This document shows, piece by piece, positions 9,281 through 18,547 of a stretch of DNA of 44,458 nt. Made by a program: the position numbers and the translations under genes. Position 1 is the first letter of the stretch. Every line of letters starts with the position of its first letter. The notes under the pieces were generated by a model. That model was not told where the DNA came from and made no database searches. It saw nothing but the letters and a program-made list of their open reading frames with translations. Origin of the DNA: Microbacterium sp. 70-16 (GTDB taxonomy: Bacteria; Actinomycetota; Actinomycetes; Actinomycetales; Microbacteriaceae); the NCBI RefSeq assembly GCF_001898315.1, contig NZ_MKTQ01000009.1, positions 1 to 44,458 on the forward strand. Reading direction: 5' to 3'.

Positions 9281-9315
9281 CCCCGCGCACACTCCCGCGC
9301 GCCGGCACCCGCGCA

Positions 9316-9349
9316 CCCGCGCGTCAGCGAGGGTTCCCGCGCGTCAGCG
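9316..9349. repeat. 14-bp direct repeat spanning the DUF6264 stop codon
   Basis: CCCGCGCGTCAGCG occurs at 9316-9329 and 9336-9349. The second copy contains the minus-strand stop codon of the DUF6264 gene, so a copy of the gene's end, including a stop, lies just beyond it. Confidence 0.7.
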
Positions 9350-9922
9350 GGTGATGTACGCGATGATCGCAGGGTCGCTGTACAGCGGCACCATGACGCA
9401 TACGGTCACGACGAGGAACGTGACGATCGCGCCGACCAGCGGAATCCACCAGCTCAGCCGTCCGCGCGCGACGGCTCGCCACGAGAGCACAGCCGTCAGC
9501 ATCCAGCCGACTACGAAAACGATGGCGCCGATCCGACCCCACAGGTCGCCCTGGGCGAAGTTGCTGAAGGTCGCGTCGATGCCGGCGAGATCCAACGTGG
9601 TCTGCGCGAGCTCGGTGAAGTTCCACAGCTGTGGCACACCGCTGATCACCGTGATCAGGCCGTAGACCAGCAGCGCGAACGTGATGATCCGATCTGCTGT
9701 GCGCGAGGGCCGCGCCGCGCTCGTCGTGGGGTGCGGCAGCGGAAGCGGCCCGGTCACCGGCGTCGGCAGGTGCGTCATGCGGGCGGATGCCTGCGGTGCA
9801 GGCTCGCGGATCGCCGCGCGCTGCTGCTCGGGCGTCGCATACTCGCCGTACTGCGGACGCTTGCGGGCGTCATCCCCTCCCGACAACTCGGGCGCGTCGT
9901 GGCGAGGCTCGGCGGCACTCAC
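9344..9922 (-). CDS. DUF6264 family membrane protein
   Basis: 192 residues from a GTG (9920-9922) that overlaps the ispH stop by 4 bp (GTGA), implying translational coupling. The N-terminal third is polar and includes the typical [14 protein letters not shown] stretch. Four hydrophobic helices follow, roughly at residues 80-100, 125-145, 148-165 and 168-190. I recall the [13 protein letters not shown] motif from DUF6264 proteins of Microbacteriaceae, whose function is unknown. Coupling to ispH hints at a link to isoprenoid or envelope biology, but that is only context. Confidence 0.75.
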   Translation of the reverse strand: MSAAEPRHDAPELSGGDDARKRPQYGEYATPEQQRAAIREPAPQASARMTHLPTPVTGPLPLPHPTTSAARPSRTADRIITFALLVYGLITVISGVPQLWNFTELAQTTLDLAGIDATFSNFAQGDLWGRIGAIVFVVGWMLTAVLSWRAVARGRLSWWIPLVGAIVTFLVVTVCVMVPLYSDPAIIAYITR

Positions 9923-10980
9923 GACCGGGTCCGTCCCCCCAGGGCGCGTCCGTCGCGCTTGCCGGAGGCATCCTGCCGCAGTTCCTTCGGCAGCGAGAAC
10001 ATGAGGTCCTCTTCTGCCGTGCGCACCTGCTCGACGTCGCGGTAACCCGCACCCGAGAGCTCTTCGAGCACCTCTTGCACGAGCACCTCGGGCACCGACG
10101 CGCCGCTCGTGATGCCGACCGTGTCGACGCCGTCGAGCCAGGCCTGCTCGATCTCGTGCGCGTAGTCGACGCGATACGCGGCCTTCGCTCCGTACTCCAA
10201 GGCGACCTCGACCAGCCGCACCGAGTTCGACGAGTTGGCCGAGCCCACGACGATCACGAGATCCGCTTCGGCGGCGACCTTCTTGATGGCGACCTGGCGG
10301 TTCTGCGTCGCGTAGCAGATGTCGTCGGAGGGCGGATCGTGCAGCTCGGGGAACCGCTCGCGCAGGCGCCGCACGGTCTCCATGGTCTCGTCGACCGAGA
10401 GCGTCGTCTGCGACAGCCACACGACCTTCGCCGGGTCCTTCACCTCGACGGTGTCGGCGTCTTCGGGCGAGTTGACGATCGTGACGTGCTCGGGCGCTTC
10501 ACCGGCCGTTCCCTCGACCTCTTCGTGGCCCTCGTGGCCGATCAGCAGGATCTCGTAGTCGTCGCGCGCGAACCGCACGGCCTCTCGGTGCACCTTCGTG
10601 ACCAGCGGGCAGGTGGCGTCGATCGCGTGCAGTCCGCGGTCTTCTGCCGCGTTGACGACTGCGGGTGAGACGCCGTGCGCGCTGAAGACGACGTGCGCAC
10701 CCTCGGGCACTTCGTCGACTTCGTCGACGAAGATGGCACCCTGCGCCTCGAGCTCGGTCACGACGTGGATGTTGTGCACGATCTGCTTGCGCACGTACAC
10801 CGGCGCTCCGTAGCGCTCCAGTGCCTTCTCGACCGCGATCACTGCCCGGTCGACGCCCGCGCAATAGCCGCGCGGCGACGCCAGGAGGACCTTCTTGTGT
10901 CCGGGCGTCGGGTTATCCTGAAGCCGCCCACGGGGCCTCGGGACCCGGGGCGAGGGAAGACGGACGGCGGTGCTGCTCAC
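9919..10980 (-). CDS. ispH: 4-hydroxy-3-methylbut-2-enyl diphosphate reductase
   Basis: 353 residues from GTG 10978-10980. Last step of the MEP pathway, making IPP and DMAPP with a 4Fe-4S cluster. The three cluster cysteines are visible in [26 protein letters not shown] and [11 protein letters not shown], with the conserved [14 protein letters not shown] stretch [12 protein letters not shown]. The frame is open for 93 more codons, but a TAGAAT box 7 nt before this GTG supports the start chosen and a leaderless mRNA. About 30 atypical residues precede the usual KVLLASPRG start. It is divergent from xseA and coupled to DUF6264. The cis-prenyltransferase at 20 kb uses the products of this pathway. 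Confidence 0.96.
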   Translation of the reverse strand: MSSTAVRLPSPRVPRPRGRLQDNPTPGHKKVLLASPRGYCAGVDRAVIAVEKALERYGAPVYVRKQIVHNIHVVTELEAQGAIFVDEVDEVPEGAHVVFSAHGVSPAVVNAAEDRGLHAIDATCPLVTKVHREAVRFARDDYEILLIGHEGHEEVEGTAGEAPEHVTIVNSPEDADTVEVKDPAKVVWLSQTTLSVDETMETVRRLRERFPELHDPPSDDICYATQNRQVAIKKVAAEADLVIVVGSANSSNSVRLVEVALEYGAKAAYRVDYAHEIEQAWLDGVDTVGITSGASVPEVLVQEVLEELSGAGYRDVEQVRTAEEDLMFSLPKELRQDASGKRDGRALGGRTRS

Positions 10981-10987
10981 GCCTACG

Positions 10988-10993
10988 ATTCTA
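10988..10993 (-). promoter_or_regulatory. -10 box (TAGAAT) for ispH
   Basis: TAGAAT on the minus strand with a 7-nt spacer to the GTG start; it reads as a leaderless promoter. Confidence 0.6.
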
Positions 10994-11056
10994 GAGAGCA
11001 GACGCTGTGCACGGGCCGCATGCGTGCAGACGACCGGCCGGAAAGGAACGGGAGCG

Positions 11057-12331
11057 ATGACCTCTTTCGAAACCGCGCCCGGCCAGGCCCCTCCCCCCGA
11101 CGCCGTGCATCCGCGCGACTCGTCGCCCGACACGCCGACGTCGGTGTCGCGGCTGAACGAGACGATACGCGGGTTCATCTCGAGCTGGGGTTCGGTGTGG
11201 GTCGAGGGCGAGATCACGGCGTGGAACCTGCGCGGCGGGCATGTGTTCGGCAGGCTCAAGGATGCCTCGGGCGACGCGATGATCTCCTTCCGACTGTGGT
11301 CGTCGACGCTGCAGCGCCTGCCGGACGATCTGAAGGTCGGCGACCGCGTGGTCGCATGCGTGAAGAGCGACTACTTCGTCAAGACGGGCGACTTCAGCTT
11401 CACCGTGTCGGCGATGCGCCATGTCGGGCTCGGCGATCAGCTCGAGCGTCTCGAGCGGCTGCGGGCGACGCTGCGCGCCGAGGGTCTGTTCGATCCTGCC
11501 CGCAAGAAGCGGCTGCCGTTCCTGCCGCACGTCATCGGTCTCATCACGGGCGAGCGCAGCGACGCCGAGAAAGACGTGCACCGCAACGCCGAGTTGCGCT
11601 GGCCGCAAGTGCGCTTCCGCACGATCCACGCCGCCGTGCAGGGCGACCGTTGCGTGCCCGAGACACTCGCCGCCCTCGCGCAGCTCGATGCCGACCCCGA
11701 GGTCGATGTCATCGTGATCGCGCGCGGCGGCGGCGACCCGCAGACCCTGCTCGGCTTCAGCGACGAGCGCCTGCTGCGGGCCGTCGCCGCGGCATCCACC
11801 CCGATCGTCTCGGCGATCGGGCACGAGAACGACCACCCGCTGCTCGACGACGTCGCCGACCTGCGCGCGTCGACGCCGACGGATGCCGCGAAGAAGGTCG
11901 TCCCCGATGTCGCTGAGCAGCGCGCACTCGTGCAGCAACTGCGCAGCCGCGCGCGCATGCGCCTCACCCAGCGCATCTCGCACGACGTCGCCCAGCTCGA
12001 GCAGCTGCGCACGCGCCCCGTGCTGCGCGCGCCGGAGGGCATGCTGACCGCCCGTGCGCAGGAGCTGTGGACGCTCACCTCGCGCGGACGTGACCTCGTC
12101 ACCCGCCGCATCGACACGGCCGAGCGCACGACGGCGCAGCTGCGCGCATCGCTGCGCGCGCTCTCGCCCGGCGCGACCCTCGCGCGCGGATACGCGATCG
12201 CGCACCTCGACGGTGGTGTGATCGTCCGCGACGCGGCGCAAGCGCCCGCCGGATCCGCGGTCGTCGTCACCGTCGCCGACGGCTCGTTCGCCGCCCGCTC
12301 GGAAGGTCCCGTGGCCGAGACGGACGCCTGA
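11057..12331 (+). CDS. xseA: Exodeoxyribonuclease VII large subunit
   Basis: 424 residues. An N-terminal OB fold ([40 protein letters not shown]) precedes the catalytic core with [32 protein letters not shown] and [21 protein letters not shown] long helical region and a C-terminal strand domain ([15 protein letters not shown]) follow. With XseB it degrades single-stranded DNA in both directions. The ATG at 11057 has GGGAG about 3-7 nt upstream; in-frame codons further up cross the ispH promoter. xseB follows 78 nt later but seems to have its own start signal. Confidence 0.97.
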   Translation: MTSFETAPGQAPPPDAVHPRDSSPDTPTSVSRLNETIRGFISSWGSVWVEGEITAWNLRGGHVFGRLKDASGDAMISFRLWSSTLQRLPDDLKVGDRVVACVKSDYFVKTGDFSFTVSAMRHVGLGDQLERLERLRATLRAEGLFDPARKKRLPFLPHVIGLITGERSDAEKDVHRNAELRWPQVRFRTIHAAVQGDRCVPETLAALAQLDADPEVDVIVIARGGGDPQTLLGFSDERLLRAVAAASTPIVSAIGHENDHPLLDDVADLRASTPTDAAKKVVPDVAEQRALVQQLRSRARMRLTQRISHDVAQLEQLRTRPVLRAPEGMLTARAQELWTLTSRGRDLVTRRIDTAERTTAQLRASLRALSPGATLARGYAIAHLDGGVIVRDAAQAPAGSAVVVTVADGSFAARSEGPVAETDA

Positions 12332-12396
12332 CGGGGCGAACACGGGGCATCCGCCGTCCACCCCCTTCCGGGGTCAGGCGTGTCGTGAGGCCGCCC

Positions 12397-12402
12397 TAAG
12401 AT
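12397..12402 (+). promoter_or_regulatory. -10 box (TAAGAT) for xseB
   Basis: TAAGAT with a 7-nt spacer to ATG 12410. The spacer also holds GGAGAG, so either leaderless or SD-led initiation is possible. Confidence 0.45.
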
Positions 12403-12409
12403 GGAGAGC

Positions 12410-12631
12410 ATGACCGCGGACACCGCCACCGATGTCGCGAGCCTGTCGTTCGAGCAGGCCCGTGACGAGCTCGTGCGCGTCGTGGCCGAGCTCGAGCAGG
12501 GCGCGCCGACCCTCGAGCAATCGCTGACCCTGTGGACGCGCGGCGAGGCGCTCGCGGCGCGCTGCGAAGAGTGGCTGCTGGGTGCGAAGCGGCTGCTGGA
12601 TGCCGCGCGTCCGGCGGACCCGGAGGCATGA
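12410..12631 (+). CDS. xseB: Exodeoxyribonuclease VII small subunit
   Basis: 73 residues, the usual size. The pattern LSFEQARDELVRVVAELEQG, then PTLEQSLTLWTRGEAL and the Cys-Glu stretch RCEEWLLGAKRLLD, is the family signature. It forms helices that pack on XseA. ATG 12410 is preceded by GGAGAG. An ATG at 12401 in the same frame would add three residues and overlaps the TAAGAT box. The DUF4245 gene starts 22 nt after its stop codon. Confidence 0.94.
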   Translation: MTADTATDVASLSFEQARDELVRVVAELEQGAPTLEQSLTLWTRGEALAARCEEWLLGAKRLLDAARPADPEA

Positions 12632-12653
12632 TGGCGTCCGGAGGGAACAGCTG

Positions 12654-13280
12654 ATGGCACCCGGCCCCCGCGTCGTCGCCGAGCTCGGCCGACCCGAGAC
12701 CCCGCAAGAGACCGCCGACCGCAAGGCCGCATCGTCGGCCGCCTACCGGTCGAGCCAGACGTTCCGCAGTCTCATCGCGGCGCTGATCGTCACGGTCGCG
12801 GTCGTCGCCGTCGTGTACCTGGGCGTGCCGCGGGGTTCGCTCGCCGAGCCCGAGCCCGTCGACGTGGCCGCCACGGCCGCGGAAGTGTCGGCATCCCTCG
12901 ACCACCCCATCCTCGTTCCGGTCGTGCCCGCCGATTGGCGGGCGAACTCTGCGCGCGTCGAAGGCCAGATGTGGCGCGCCGTCTACGCCCCGGCATCCGG
13001 CTACGTGCGCATCGCACAGGCGTTCGACGCCCCCGACGGATGGGTGCAAACCGAGCTCGGCGGTTATGCGCCGACCGGGTCCGTCACGATCTCCGGCATC
13101 GAATGGGATGAATACCGCATCCCGTCAGCCGGGCGCACCGACTCCGTGTCGTACGCGCTGGCGACGGATGCCGGGACCGACGTCGTCCTCGTCTACGGCG
13201 ACACCGACGCCGACACCGCCGCGATCGCCGCGGGCGGCGTCGCCGACCAGATCCGTGCCCTGCGTGAGGAGACACCGTGA
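12654..13280 (+). CDS. DUF4245 family membrane-anchored protein
   Basis: 208 residues. A polar N-terminus with RKAASSAAYRSSQTFRSL precedes one membrane helix (about residues 42-60). The extracytoplasmic domain contains PVVPADWRANSARVEG and GYAPTGSVTISGIEWDEYR, typical of DUF4245, an actinobacterial family of unknown function. The start has a good GGAGGG site 8 nt upstream. The stop overlaps the GTG of the carbonic anhydrase gene by 4 bp. The order xseB-DUF4245-carbonic anhydrase-fumC suggests a loosely linked transcription unit. Confidence 0.85.
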   Translation: MAPGPRVVAELGRPETPQETADRKAASSAAYRSSQTFRSLIAALIVTVAVVAVVYLGVPRGSLAEPEPVDVAATAAEVSASLDHPILVPVVPADWRANSARVEGQMWRAVYAPASGYVRIAQAFDAPDGWVQTELGGYAPTGSVTISGIEWDEYRIPSAGRTDSVSYALATDAGTDVVLVYGDTDADTAAIAAGGVADQIRALREETP

Positions 13281-13930
13281 CCGAACAGGCCGCACCCGCT
13301 CGAGAGACTCCGGCAGCCGTCTGGGAGGACATGCGTGCCGGCAACGCCCGATTCGTCGCCGGTGAACCGAACCACCCCAACCAGGACGTCGAGCGTCGCC
13401 ATCTGCTCGCGGCGGCTCAGACGCCGCGTGCGGCACTCTTCGGCTGCGCCGACTCGCGCCTCGCGGCCGAGATCATCTTCGACCAGGGCCTCGGCGACCT
13501 CTTCGTCGTGCGCAATGCCGGCCAGGTGGCATCCGACTCGGCCGTCGCGAGCCTTGAGTACGCCGTCGCGGCGCTGGATGTACCCCTCATCATCGTGCTT
13601 GCGCACGATGCATGCGGCGCCGTGCGCGCCGCGATCGACTCGACGACGTTGGACAGTCCCGAGCTTCCGTCGGGCATCTGGCAGCTCATCGCCAAGATCG
13701 TTCCCGCCGCACGCACCGTGCTGCGCGAGAGTGATGGCGTCGACCCCCGCGAGCTCGATGCCGAAGACGTCGGCATCGCGCACCTGCGCAACACGATCGA
13801 CGACATCCTGGGGTCGTCGCGCCTCATCGCCGACGCGGTCGCTGCGGGGCGACTCGGCATCGTGGGGGCGAACTACCGCCTCAGCGAGGGCACTGCCGTG
13901 CCGCACGTGGCCGTCGGCATCACCGACTGA
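13277..13930 (+). CDS. Beta-class carbonic anhydrase
   Basis: 217 residues from a GTG overlapping the previous stop. Interconverts CO2 and bicarbonate. Zinc ligands are visible in [15 protein letters not shown] (Cys, with the Asp-Arg dyad) and LAHDACGAV (His and Cys). [11 protein letters not shown] between them is the family signature. Ribosome site GAGGAG lies about 5 nt upstream of the GTG. It shares a probable operon with the coupled DUF4245 gene, and fumC begins 34 nt downstream. Confidence 0.95.
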   Translation: MTEQAAPARETPAAVWEDMRAGNARFVAGEPNHPNQDVERRHLLAAAQTPRAALFGCADSRLAAEIIFDQGLGDLFVVRNAGQVASDSAVASLEYAVAALDVPLIIVLAHDACGAVRAAIDSTTLDSPELPSGIWQLIAKIVPAARTVLRESDGVDPRELDAEDVGIAHLRNTIDDILGSSRLIADAVAAGRLGIVGANYRLSEGTAVPHVAVGITD

Positions 13931-13964
13931 GACTTCCGAACCAGCACACACACGAGGACGTGAG

Positions 13965-15362
13965 ATGACCGACACCACCGACTACCGCATCGAGCACGAC
14001 ACGATGGGCGAGGTGCGCGTTCCGAAGGACGCGCTGTACGCCGCGCAGACCCAGCGCGCGGTGGAGAACTTCCCGATCTCGGGCAAGGGTCTGGAATCCA
14101 CGCAGATCGCCGCGCTGGCCCGCATCAAGAAGGCTGCCGCGCTCGCCAACAAAGAGCTCGGAACCCTCGACGGCGCGATCGCGGAGGCCATTGCGGCGGC
14201 AGCCGACGACGTCATCACCGGCCGCTACGACGACCAGTTCCCCGTCGACACGTACCAGACCGGGTCGGGCACGTCGTCGAACATGAACATGAACGAGGTG
14301 CTCGCGACCCTCGCGACTGCCAAGCTCGGTGCGACCGTGCACCCCAACGATCACGTCAACGCATCGCAGTCCTCCAACGACGTGTTCCCCACCTCGGTGC
14401 ACATCGCGGTGACGCAGGCACTGATCGACGACCTCGTTCCGGCGCTAGACCACCTCGCCGTCGCCCTCGAGGCCAAGGCCGTGCTGTGGAAGGACGCCGT
14501 CAAGAGCGGGCGCACGCACCTGATGGATGCCACGCCGGTCACCCTCGGCCAGGAGTTCGGCGGCTACGCCCGCCAGATCCGCCTCGGCATCGAGCGGGTG
14601 CAGTCGGTCATCGGCCGCGTCGGCGAGGTGCCCCTGGGCGGCACGGCTGTCGGCACGGGCATCAACACGCCCCTCGGGTTCCCGCAGAAGGTCATCGCGT
14701 TGCTGCAGGCCGAGACCGAGCTTCCGATCACCGAGGCGAAGGACCACTTCGAGGCGCAGGCGAACCGCGACGGGCTCGTCGAGGCGTCCGGCGCCCTGCG
14801 CACGATCGCGGTCTCGCTGACGAAGATCAACAACGACATCCGCTGGATGGGCTCGGGCCCCAACACCGGCCTCGGCGAGCTGCACATCCCCGACCTGCAG
14901 CCCGGCTCGTCGATCATGCCCGGCAAGGTCAACCCGGTCGTCCCCGAGGCCACGCTCATGGTGTGCGCGCGCGTGATCGGCAACGACGCGACGGTCGCGT
15001 GGGCCGGGGCATCCGGCTCGTTCGAGCTCAACGTCGCGATCCCCGTCATGGGTACGGCGCTGCTCGAGTCGATCCGCCTGCTGTCGAACGCCATGCGCGT
15101 GCTCGCCGACAAGACGATCGACGGGCTCGAGGCGAACCTCGACCGTGCCGCCGCGTTCGCGGGCATGTCGCCCTCGATCGTGACTCCGCTCAACAAGCTC
15201 ATCGGCTACGAGGCGGCCGCGAAGATCGCCAAGCACTCGGTTGCGAAGGGCATCACGGTCCGCGAAGCGGTCATCGATCTCGGCTACGTCGAGCGTGGTG
15301 AACTGACCCTCGAGCAGCTCGACGAGAAACTCGATCTGCTGTCGATGACCCACGCGGGTTGA
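13965..15362 (+). CDS. fumC: Class II fumarate hydratase
   Basis: 465 residues. Interconverts fumarate and malate in the TCA cycle. Signatures: [33 protein letters not shown], the [18 protein letters not shown] stretch, and the superfamily loop [12 protein letters not shown] near residue 318. The start [17 protein letters not shown] is standard for the family. The frame continues upstream in a shadow of the carbonic anhydrase gene and should not be merged with it. The stop codon overlaps the GATAAT box of the following histidine kinase gene. Confidence 0.97.
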   Translation: MTDTTDYRIEHDTMGEVRVPKDALYAAQTQRAVENFPISGKGLESTQIAALARIKKAAALANKELGTLDGAIAEAIAAAADDVITGRYDDQFPVDTYQTGSGTSSNMNMNEVLATLATAKLGATVHPNDHVNASQSSNDVFPTSVHIAVTQALIDDLVPALDHLAVALEAKAVLWKDAVKSGRTHLMDATPVTLGQEFGGYARQIRLGIERVQSVIGRVGEVPLGGTAVGTGINTPLGFPQKVIALLQAETELPITEAKDHFEAQANRDGLVEASGALRTIAVSLTKINNDIRWMGSGPNTGLGELHIPDLQPGSSIMPGKVNPVVPEATLMVCARVIGNDATVAWAGASGSFELNVAIPVMGTALLESIRLLSNAMRVLADKTIDGLEANLDRAAAFAGMSPSIVTPLNKLIGYEAAAKIAKHSVAKGITVREAVIDLGYVERGELTLEQLDEKLDLLSMTHAG

Positions 15363-15366
15363 TAAT
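15361..15366 (+). promoter_or_regulatory. -10 box (GATAAT) for the sensor kinase gene
   Basis: GATAAT overlaps the fumC stop codon and has a 6-nt spacer to GTG 15373. The GGAG in the spacer is too close to the GTG for a normal ribosome site, favouring a leaderless mRNA. Confidence 0.5.
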
Positions 15367-15372
15367 CGGAGT

Positions 15373-16359
15373 GTGAACCGCACCGTCGGCGCTGCGCGGC
15401 CCGCACCCGCGCGGCGCCCCCGCACTCTGGGACTGCTGCTGACGATCGTCGGCGCAGGTTTCGCCGTGACCGCGCTGGCCGTGCTGCTGGCGCTGATCGT
15501 GTCGTCCGCGGAGGTCTCGTGGCCGGCCGTGATCGCGTTCGCCGTTGCGGCTCTTGCCACAGTCGCCGTCACGGCGGTCGTCGGGTGGACGCTGCTCGAT
15601 GAGATGCACTCCCCCGCGGTCGCCGACCGCGTCGAGTCATCCTTCGACACGCAGCGGCGTCTGCTCGATGACGTGCGCCACGAGCTGAAGACCCCGATCA
15701 CGATCGTGCGCGGTCATCTCGAGCTGATGGATGCGGGCGACCCTGAAGACGTCTCGGCGATCCGCGAGCTCGGCATCGCCGAACTCGACCGCATGACGCG
15801 CCTCATCGGCGACATCGACCTGCTGGCCGCTGTCGAGGCCGACAGCTTCACGATGGGCGACGTCGACCTCGCTGAGCTCACGCAGCGCGTGGGGGGTCTC
15901 GTCGGTGTCATCCCGGGGCACACGTGGAGCATCGAGCAGAGTGCGACAGCCGTGATCCGCGGCGATCGCGACCGGCTGCTGCAGGCGTGGCTGCAGTTGG
16001 CCGACAACGCGGCGAAGTACACGCCCGAAGACAGCCCGATCGAGATCGGCACCGCCGTGCACCCGTCGGGCGCGCAGCTGTGGGTGCGCGATCACGGTCC
16101 GGGCATCCCGCCTGCGATGCGCCACCGGGTGTTCCGCCGCTTCGATCGCGGCGTCGGCAAACGCTCGGTCGGCGGCTCGGGACTGGGTCTTGCGATCGTC
16201 GACGCCATCGCGAAGGCACACGGCGGTCACTGCACGGTCACCGATACACCCCGCGGAGGTGCCACACTGACACTGGAGATCCCGATCGGGACGCGGGCTT
16301 CCCTTCCGACGCCGGTGCGCGCCGGCGATGTCGTCCTGCAACGAGAGGCCTCTGGATGA
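15373..16359 (+). CDS. Sensor histidine kinase
   Basis: 328 residues. Two membrane helices at about 20-43 and 50-73 have almost no extracytoplasmic loop between them, so the sensor probably reads a membrane or cytoplasmic cue. The H box DDVRHELKTP carries the phospho-acceptor His103. The ATPase part shows the N box LQLADNAAKYTPED, the G1 box VRDHGPGIP and the G2 box VGGSGLGLAIVDAIAKAHGG. It overlaps the response regulator by 4 bp (ATGA), so the two are made together. The stimulus is unknown. Confidence 0.93.
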   Translation: MNRTVGAARPAPARRPRTLGLLLTIVGAGFAVTALAVLLALIVSSAEVSWPAVIAFAVAALATVAVTAVVGWTLLDEMHSPAVADRVESSFDTQRRLLDDVRHELKTPITIVRGHLELMDAGDPEDVSAIRELGIAELDRMTRLIGDIDLLAAVEADSFTMGDVDLAELTQRVGGLVGVIPGHTWSIEQSATAVIRGDRDRLLQAWLQLADNAAKYTPEDSPIEIGTAVHPSGAQLWVRDHGPGIPPAMRHRVFRRFDRGVGKRSVGGSGLGLAIVDAIAKAHGGHCTVTDTPRGGATLTLEIPIGTRASLPTPVRAGDVVLQREASG

Positions 16360-17012
16360 CCCGCATTCTCGTCGTCGACGACGAACCGCACATCGTCGCA
16401 CTGGTGACCCGCGCGCTGCACGCCGAGGGGCACGACACCGTCGTCGCCGACGACGGGCAGGCCGCGCTCGACCGCGCCGTGCAGGGCGACATCGACCTCA
16501 TCATCCTCGACGTCGGTCTGCCGTCGATGGATGGGTTCGAAGTCCTGCGCGCCCTGCGCGCAGAAGGCGAGCGGATGCCCGTCATCATGCTGACGGCACG
16601 CAGCGCCGCCAGCGACGCCGTCGATGGTCTGGATGCCGGGGCCAGCGACTACGTGCCCAAGCCGTTCTCGGTCGCGGAGCTCATGGCGCGCGTGCGCTCA
16701 CGGCTGCGCGAGCGCACCGGCGCGATCACGATGGTGCTCACTCAGGGCGACGTGACCCTCGACATCCTCGCGCGCCGCACGACCGTCGCGGGCCGTGAGA
16801 TCGACCTGTCGGCGCGCGAGTTCGCCCTCGCCGAGCAGTTCCTGCGCCACCCTGGTGCCGTGCTCACGCGCGAGACGCTGCTCAGCCGCATCTGGGGCAT
16901 GGACTTCGATCCGGGGTCGAACGTCGTCGACGTGTACGTGCGCTACCTGCGCGCCAAGCTCGGCGCGAACCACATCGTGACGGTGCGCGGCGAGGGCTAC
17001 CGCTGGGAGTAG
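16356..17012 (+). CDS. OmpR/PhoB-family response regulator
   Basis: 218 residues. The receiver has acidic residues D8 and D9, phospho-acceptor D52 (LIILDVGLPSMDG), T80 (VIMLTARS) and K102 (DYVPKPFS), all where expected. The C-terminal winged helix shows LSAREFALAEQFLRHPGAVL, then SNVVDVYVRYLRAKLG and a TVRGEGYRWE ending. It binds DNA as a dimer after phosphorylation by the coupled kinase. Target genes are unknown. It ends 18 nt from the convergent phoH gene, with no clear terminator between. Confidence 0.95.
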   Translation: MTRILVVDDEPHIVALVTRALHAEGHDTVVADDGQAALDRAVQGDIDLIILDVGLPSMDGFEVLRALRAEGERMPVIMLTARSAASDAVDGLDAGASDYVPKPFSVAELMARVRSRLRERTGAITMVLTQGDVTLDILARRTTVAGREIDLSAREFALAEQFLRHPGAVLTRETLLSRIWGMDFDPGSNVVDVYVRYLRAKLGANHIVTVRGEGYRWE

Positions 17013-17030
17013 CCCCCGCCGCGCAACGGC

Positions 17031-18380
17031 TCAGCTGAGCTCGCCGGCCTCCAGCAGGTCGGTGACGAGAGCCGCGATCGCGGAGCGCTCCGAGCGCGTC
17101 AGCGTGACGTGCCCGAACAGGTCGTGCCCCTTGAGCGTCTCGATGACCGAGGCGATGCCGTCGTGGCGCCCGACACGCAGGTTGTCGCGCTGGCCCACGT
17201 CGTGCGTCAAGACGACCCGCGAGTTCTGCCCCATGCGGCTGAGCACCGTCAGCAGGACGTTCCGCTCGAGCGACTGCGCCTCGTCGACGATCACGAAGGC
17301 GTCGTGCAGCGACCGGCCGCGGATGTGCGTGAGCGGCATGACCTCGAGCATCCCGCGCGCGACGACCTCTTCGAGGACGTTGCCCGACACGACCGAGCCG
17401 AGGGTGTCGAACACGGCCTGACCCCACGGGTTCATCTTCTCGGCCTGGTCGCCGGGCAGGTAGCCGAGCTCCTGACCGCCGACGGCGAACAGCGGGCGGA
17501 ACACGATGATCTTCTTCTGCTGCTGCTTCTCGAGCACGGCATCGAGGCCCGCGCAGAGGGCGAGGGCCGACTTGCCGGTGCCGGCGCGGCCGCCGAGCGA
17601 GACGATGCCGACCTCGGGGTCGAGCAGCAGGTCGATCGCGATGCGCTGCTCAGCCGAACGCCCGTGCAGCCCGAAGACCTCGCGGTCGCCGCGGACGAGC
17701 TTGTACCCGCCGTCGCCCGTGACCCGGCCGAGGGCCGAGCCGCGCTCCGAGTGGATGACGAGGCCCGTGTTGACCGGCAGCCCGCGCACCTCTTCGCTCG
17801 TGGCGACCTCGCTCTCGTAGAGGTCGCTCATGTCGTCACCCGACACGTCGAGCGAGGCGATGCCGGTCCAGCCGCTGTCGACCGCTTGCTCGGCGAGGTA
17901 CTCCTCGGCGTTGATGCCGAGGGACGCCGCCTTGACGCGCATCGGGAGGTCCTTGGAGACCACGGTGACCTCCTGGCCGTCCTGCGCGAGGTGTGCCGCA
18001 ACGGCGAGGATGCGGGTGTCGTTGTCGCTCAGACGCAGACCCTGCGGCAGCACCGAGGCATCCGTGTTGGCGAGTTCGACGCGCAGTGTTCCACCGGTGC
18101 CGACCGGCACGGGGAAGTCAAGGCGTCCGTGCTCGATACGCAGCTCATCGAGGTGACGCAGCGCCTGACGGGCGAAGTAGCCGAGCTCGGGGTCGTGTCG
18201 CTTCGCCTCGAGTTCGGTGATCACCACCACCGGGACGACGACGGAGTGCTCGGCGAACCGGAAGAACGCCCGCGGATCGCTGAGCAGGACCGAGGTATCG
18301 AGCACGAAGGTGCACAGGTCCTGATCCACCTCCGCACCCTGGTCGACGCTCTGCTGCTGCTCTGGTGCTCGTGTGGTCAC
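17031..18380 (-). CDS. PhoH family protein with N-terminal PIN domain
   Basis: 449 residues from GTG 18378-18380, with GGGAG about 6 nt upstream. The PIN nuclease-like domain starts [12 protein letters not shown], with further acidic residues in [10 protein letters not shown] and [10 protein letters not shown]. The PhoH ATPase part has the P-loop [12 protein letters not shown] and Walker [15 protein letters not shown]-PhoH proteins are RNA helicase/nuclease candidates in RNA processing. The frame is open back to 18521, but the residues added fall in a hairpin-rich leader and look non-coding. Confidence 0.92.
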   Translation of the reverse strand: MTTRAPEQQQSVDQGAEVDQDLCTFVLDTSVLLSDPRAFFRFAEHSVVVPVVVITELEAKRHDPELGYFARQALRHLDELRIEHGRLDFPVPVGTGGTLRVELANTDASVLPQGLRLSDNDTRILAVAAHLAQDGQEVTVVSKDLPMRVKAASLGINAEEYLAEQAVDSGWTGIASLDVSGDDMSDLYESEVATSEEVRGLPVNTGLVIHSERGSALGRVTGDGGYKLVRGDREVFGLHGRSAEQRIAIDLLLDPEVGIVSLGGRAGTGKSALALCAGLDAVLEKQQQKKIIVFRPLFAVGGQELGYLPGDQAEKMNPWGQAVFDTLGSVVSGNVLEEVVARGMLEVMPLTHIRGRSLHDAFVIVDEAQSLERNVLLTVLSRMGQNSRVVLTHDVGQRDNLRVGRHDGIASVIETLKGHDLFGHVTLTRSERSAIAALVTDLLEAGELS

Positions 18381-18394
18381 AACCCACTCCCGCC

Positions 18395-18474
18395 CCGGGT
18401 GATTCACCCGGCAGTCTCGAGTTGGCCCGTGCCACGAGTCGCGGTTGGGCCGACTCGACCGGGCGCCTTGCCCG
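18395..18474 (-). promoter_or_regulatory. Structured 5' leader of phoH (three hairpins)
   Basis: Three hairpins lie in a row: 18395-18411 (perfect 7-bp stem, 3-nt loop), 18418-18457 (11-bp stem with one mismatch, 18-nt loop) and 18460-18474 (5-bp stem, 5-nt loop). The first ends about 14 nt before the GTG, close to the GGGAG site. A TAACGT box at 18542-18547 would start a leader of about 155 nt. I match it to no known riboswitch class. Confidence 0.5.
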
Positions 18475-18541
18475 ATGTGATGACCGTACGTCTGGGCCGG
18501 ATGCCACGACACCTCCGACACGCCGACGGCAGGTTGCGGGA

Positions 18542-18547
18542 ACGTTA
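18542..18547 (-). promoter_or_regulatory. Candidate -10 box (TAACGT) for phoH
   Basis: TAACGT on the minus strand overlaps the stop codon of the aminotransferase gene and lies ahead of the hairpin-rich leader of phoH. Confidence 0.35.

Noticed and set aside
18381..18521. N-terminal extension of PhoH to 18521
   Set aside because: The extension covers three hairpins and reads as non-coding; GTG 18380 has a GGGAG ribosome site.
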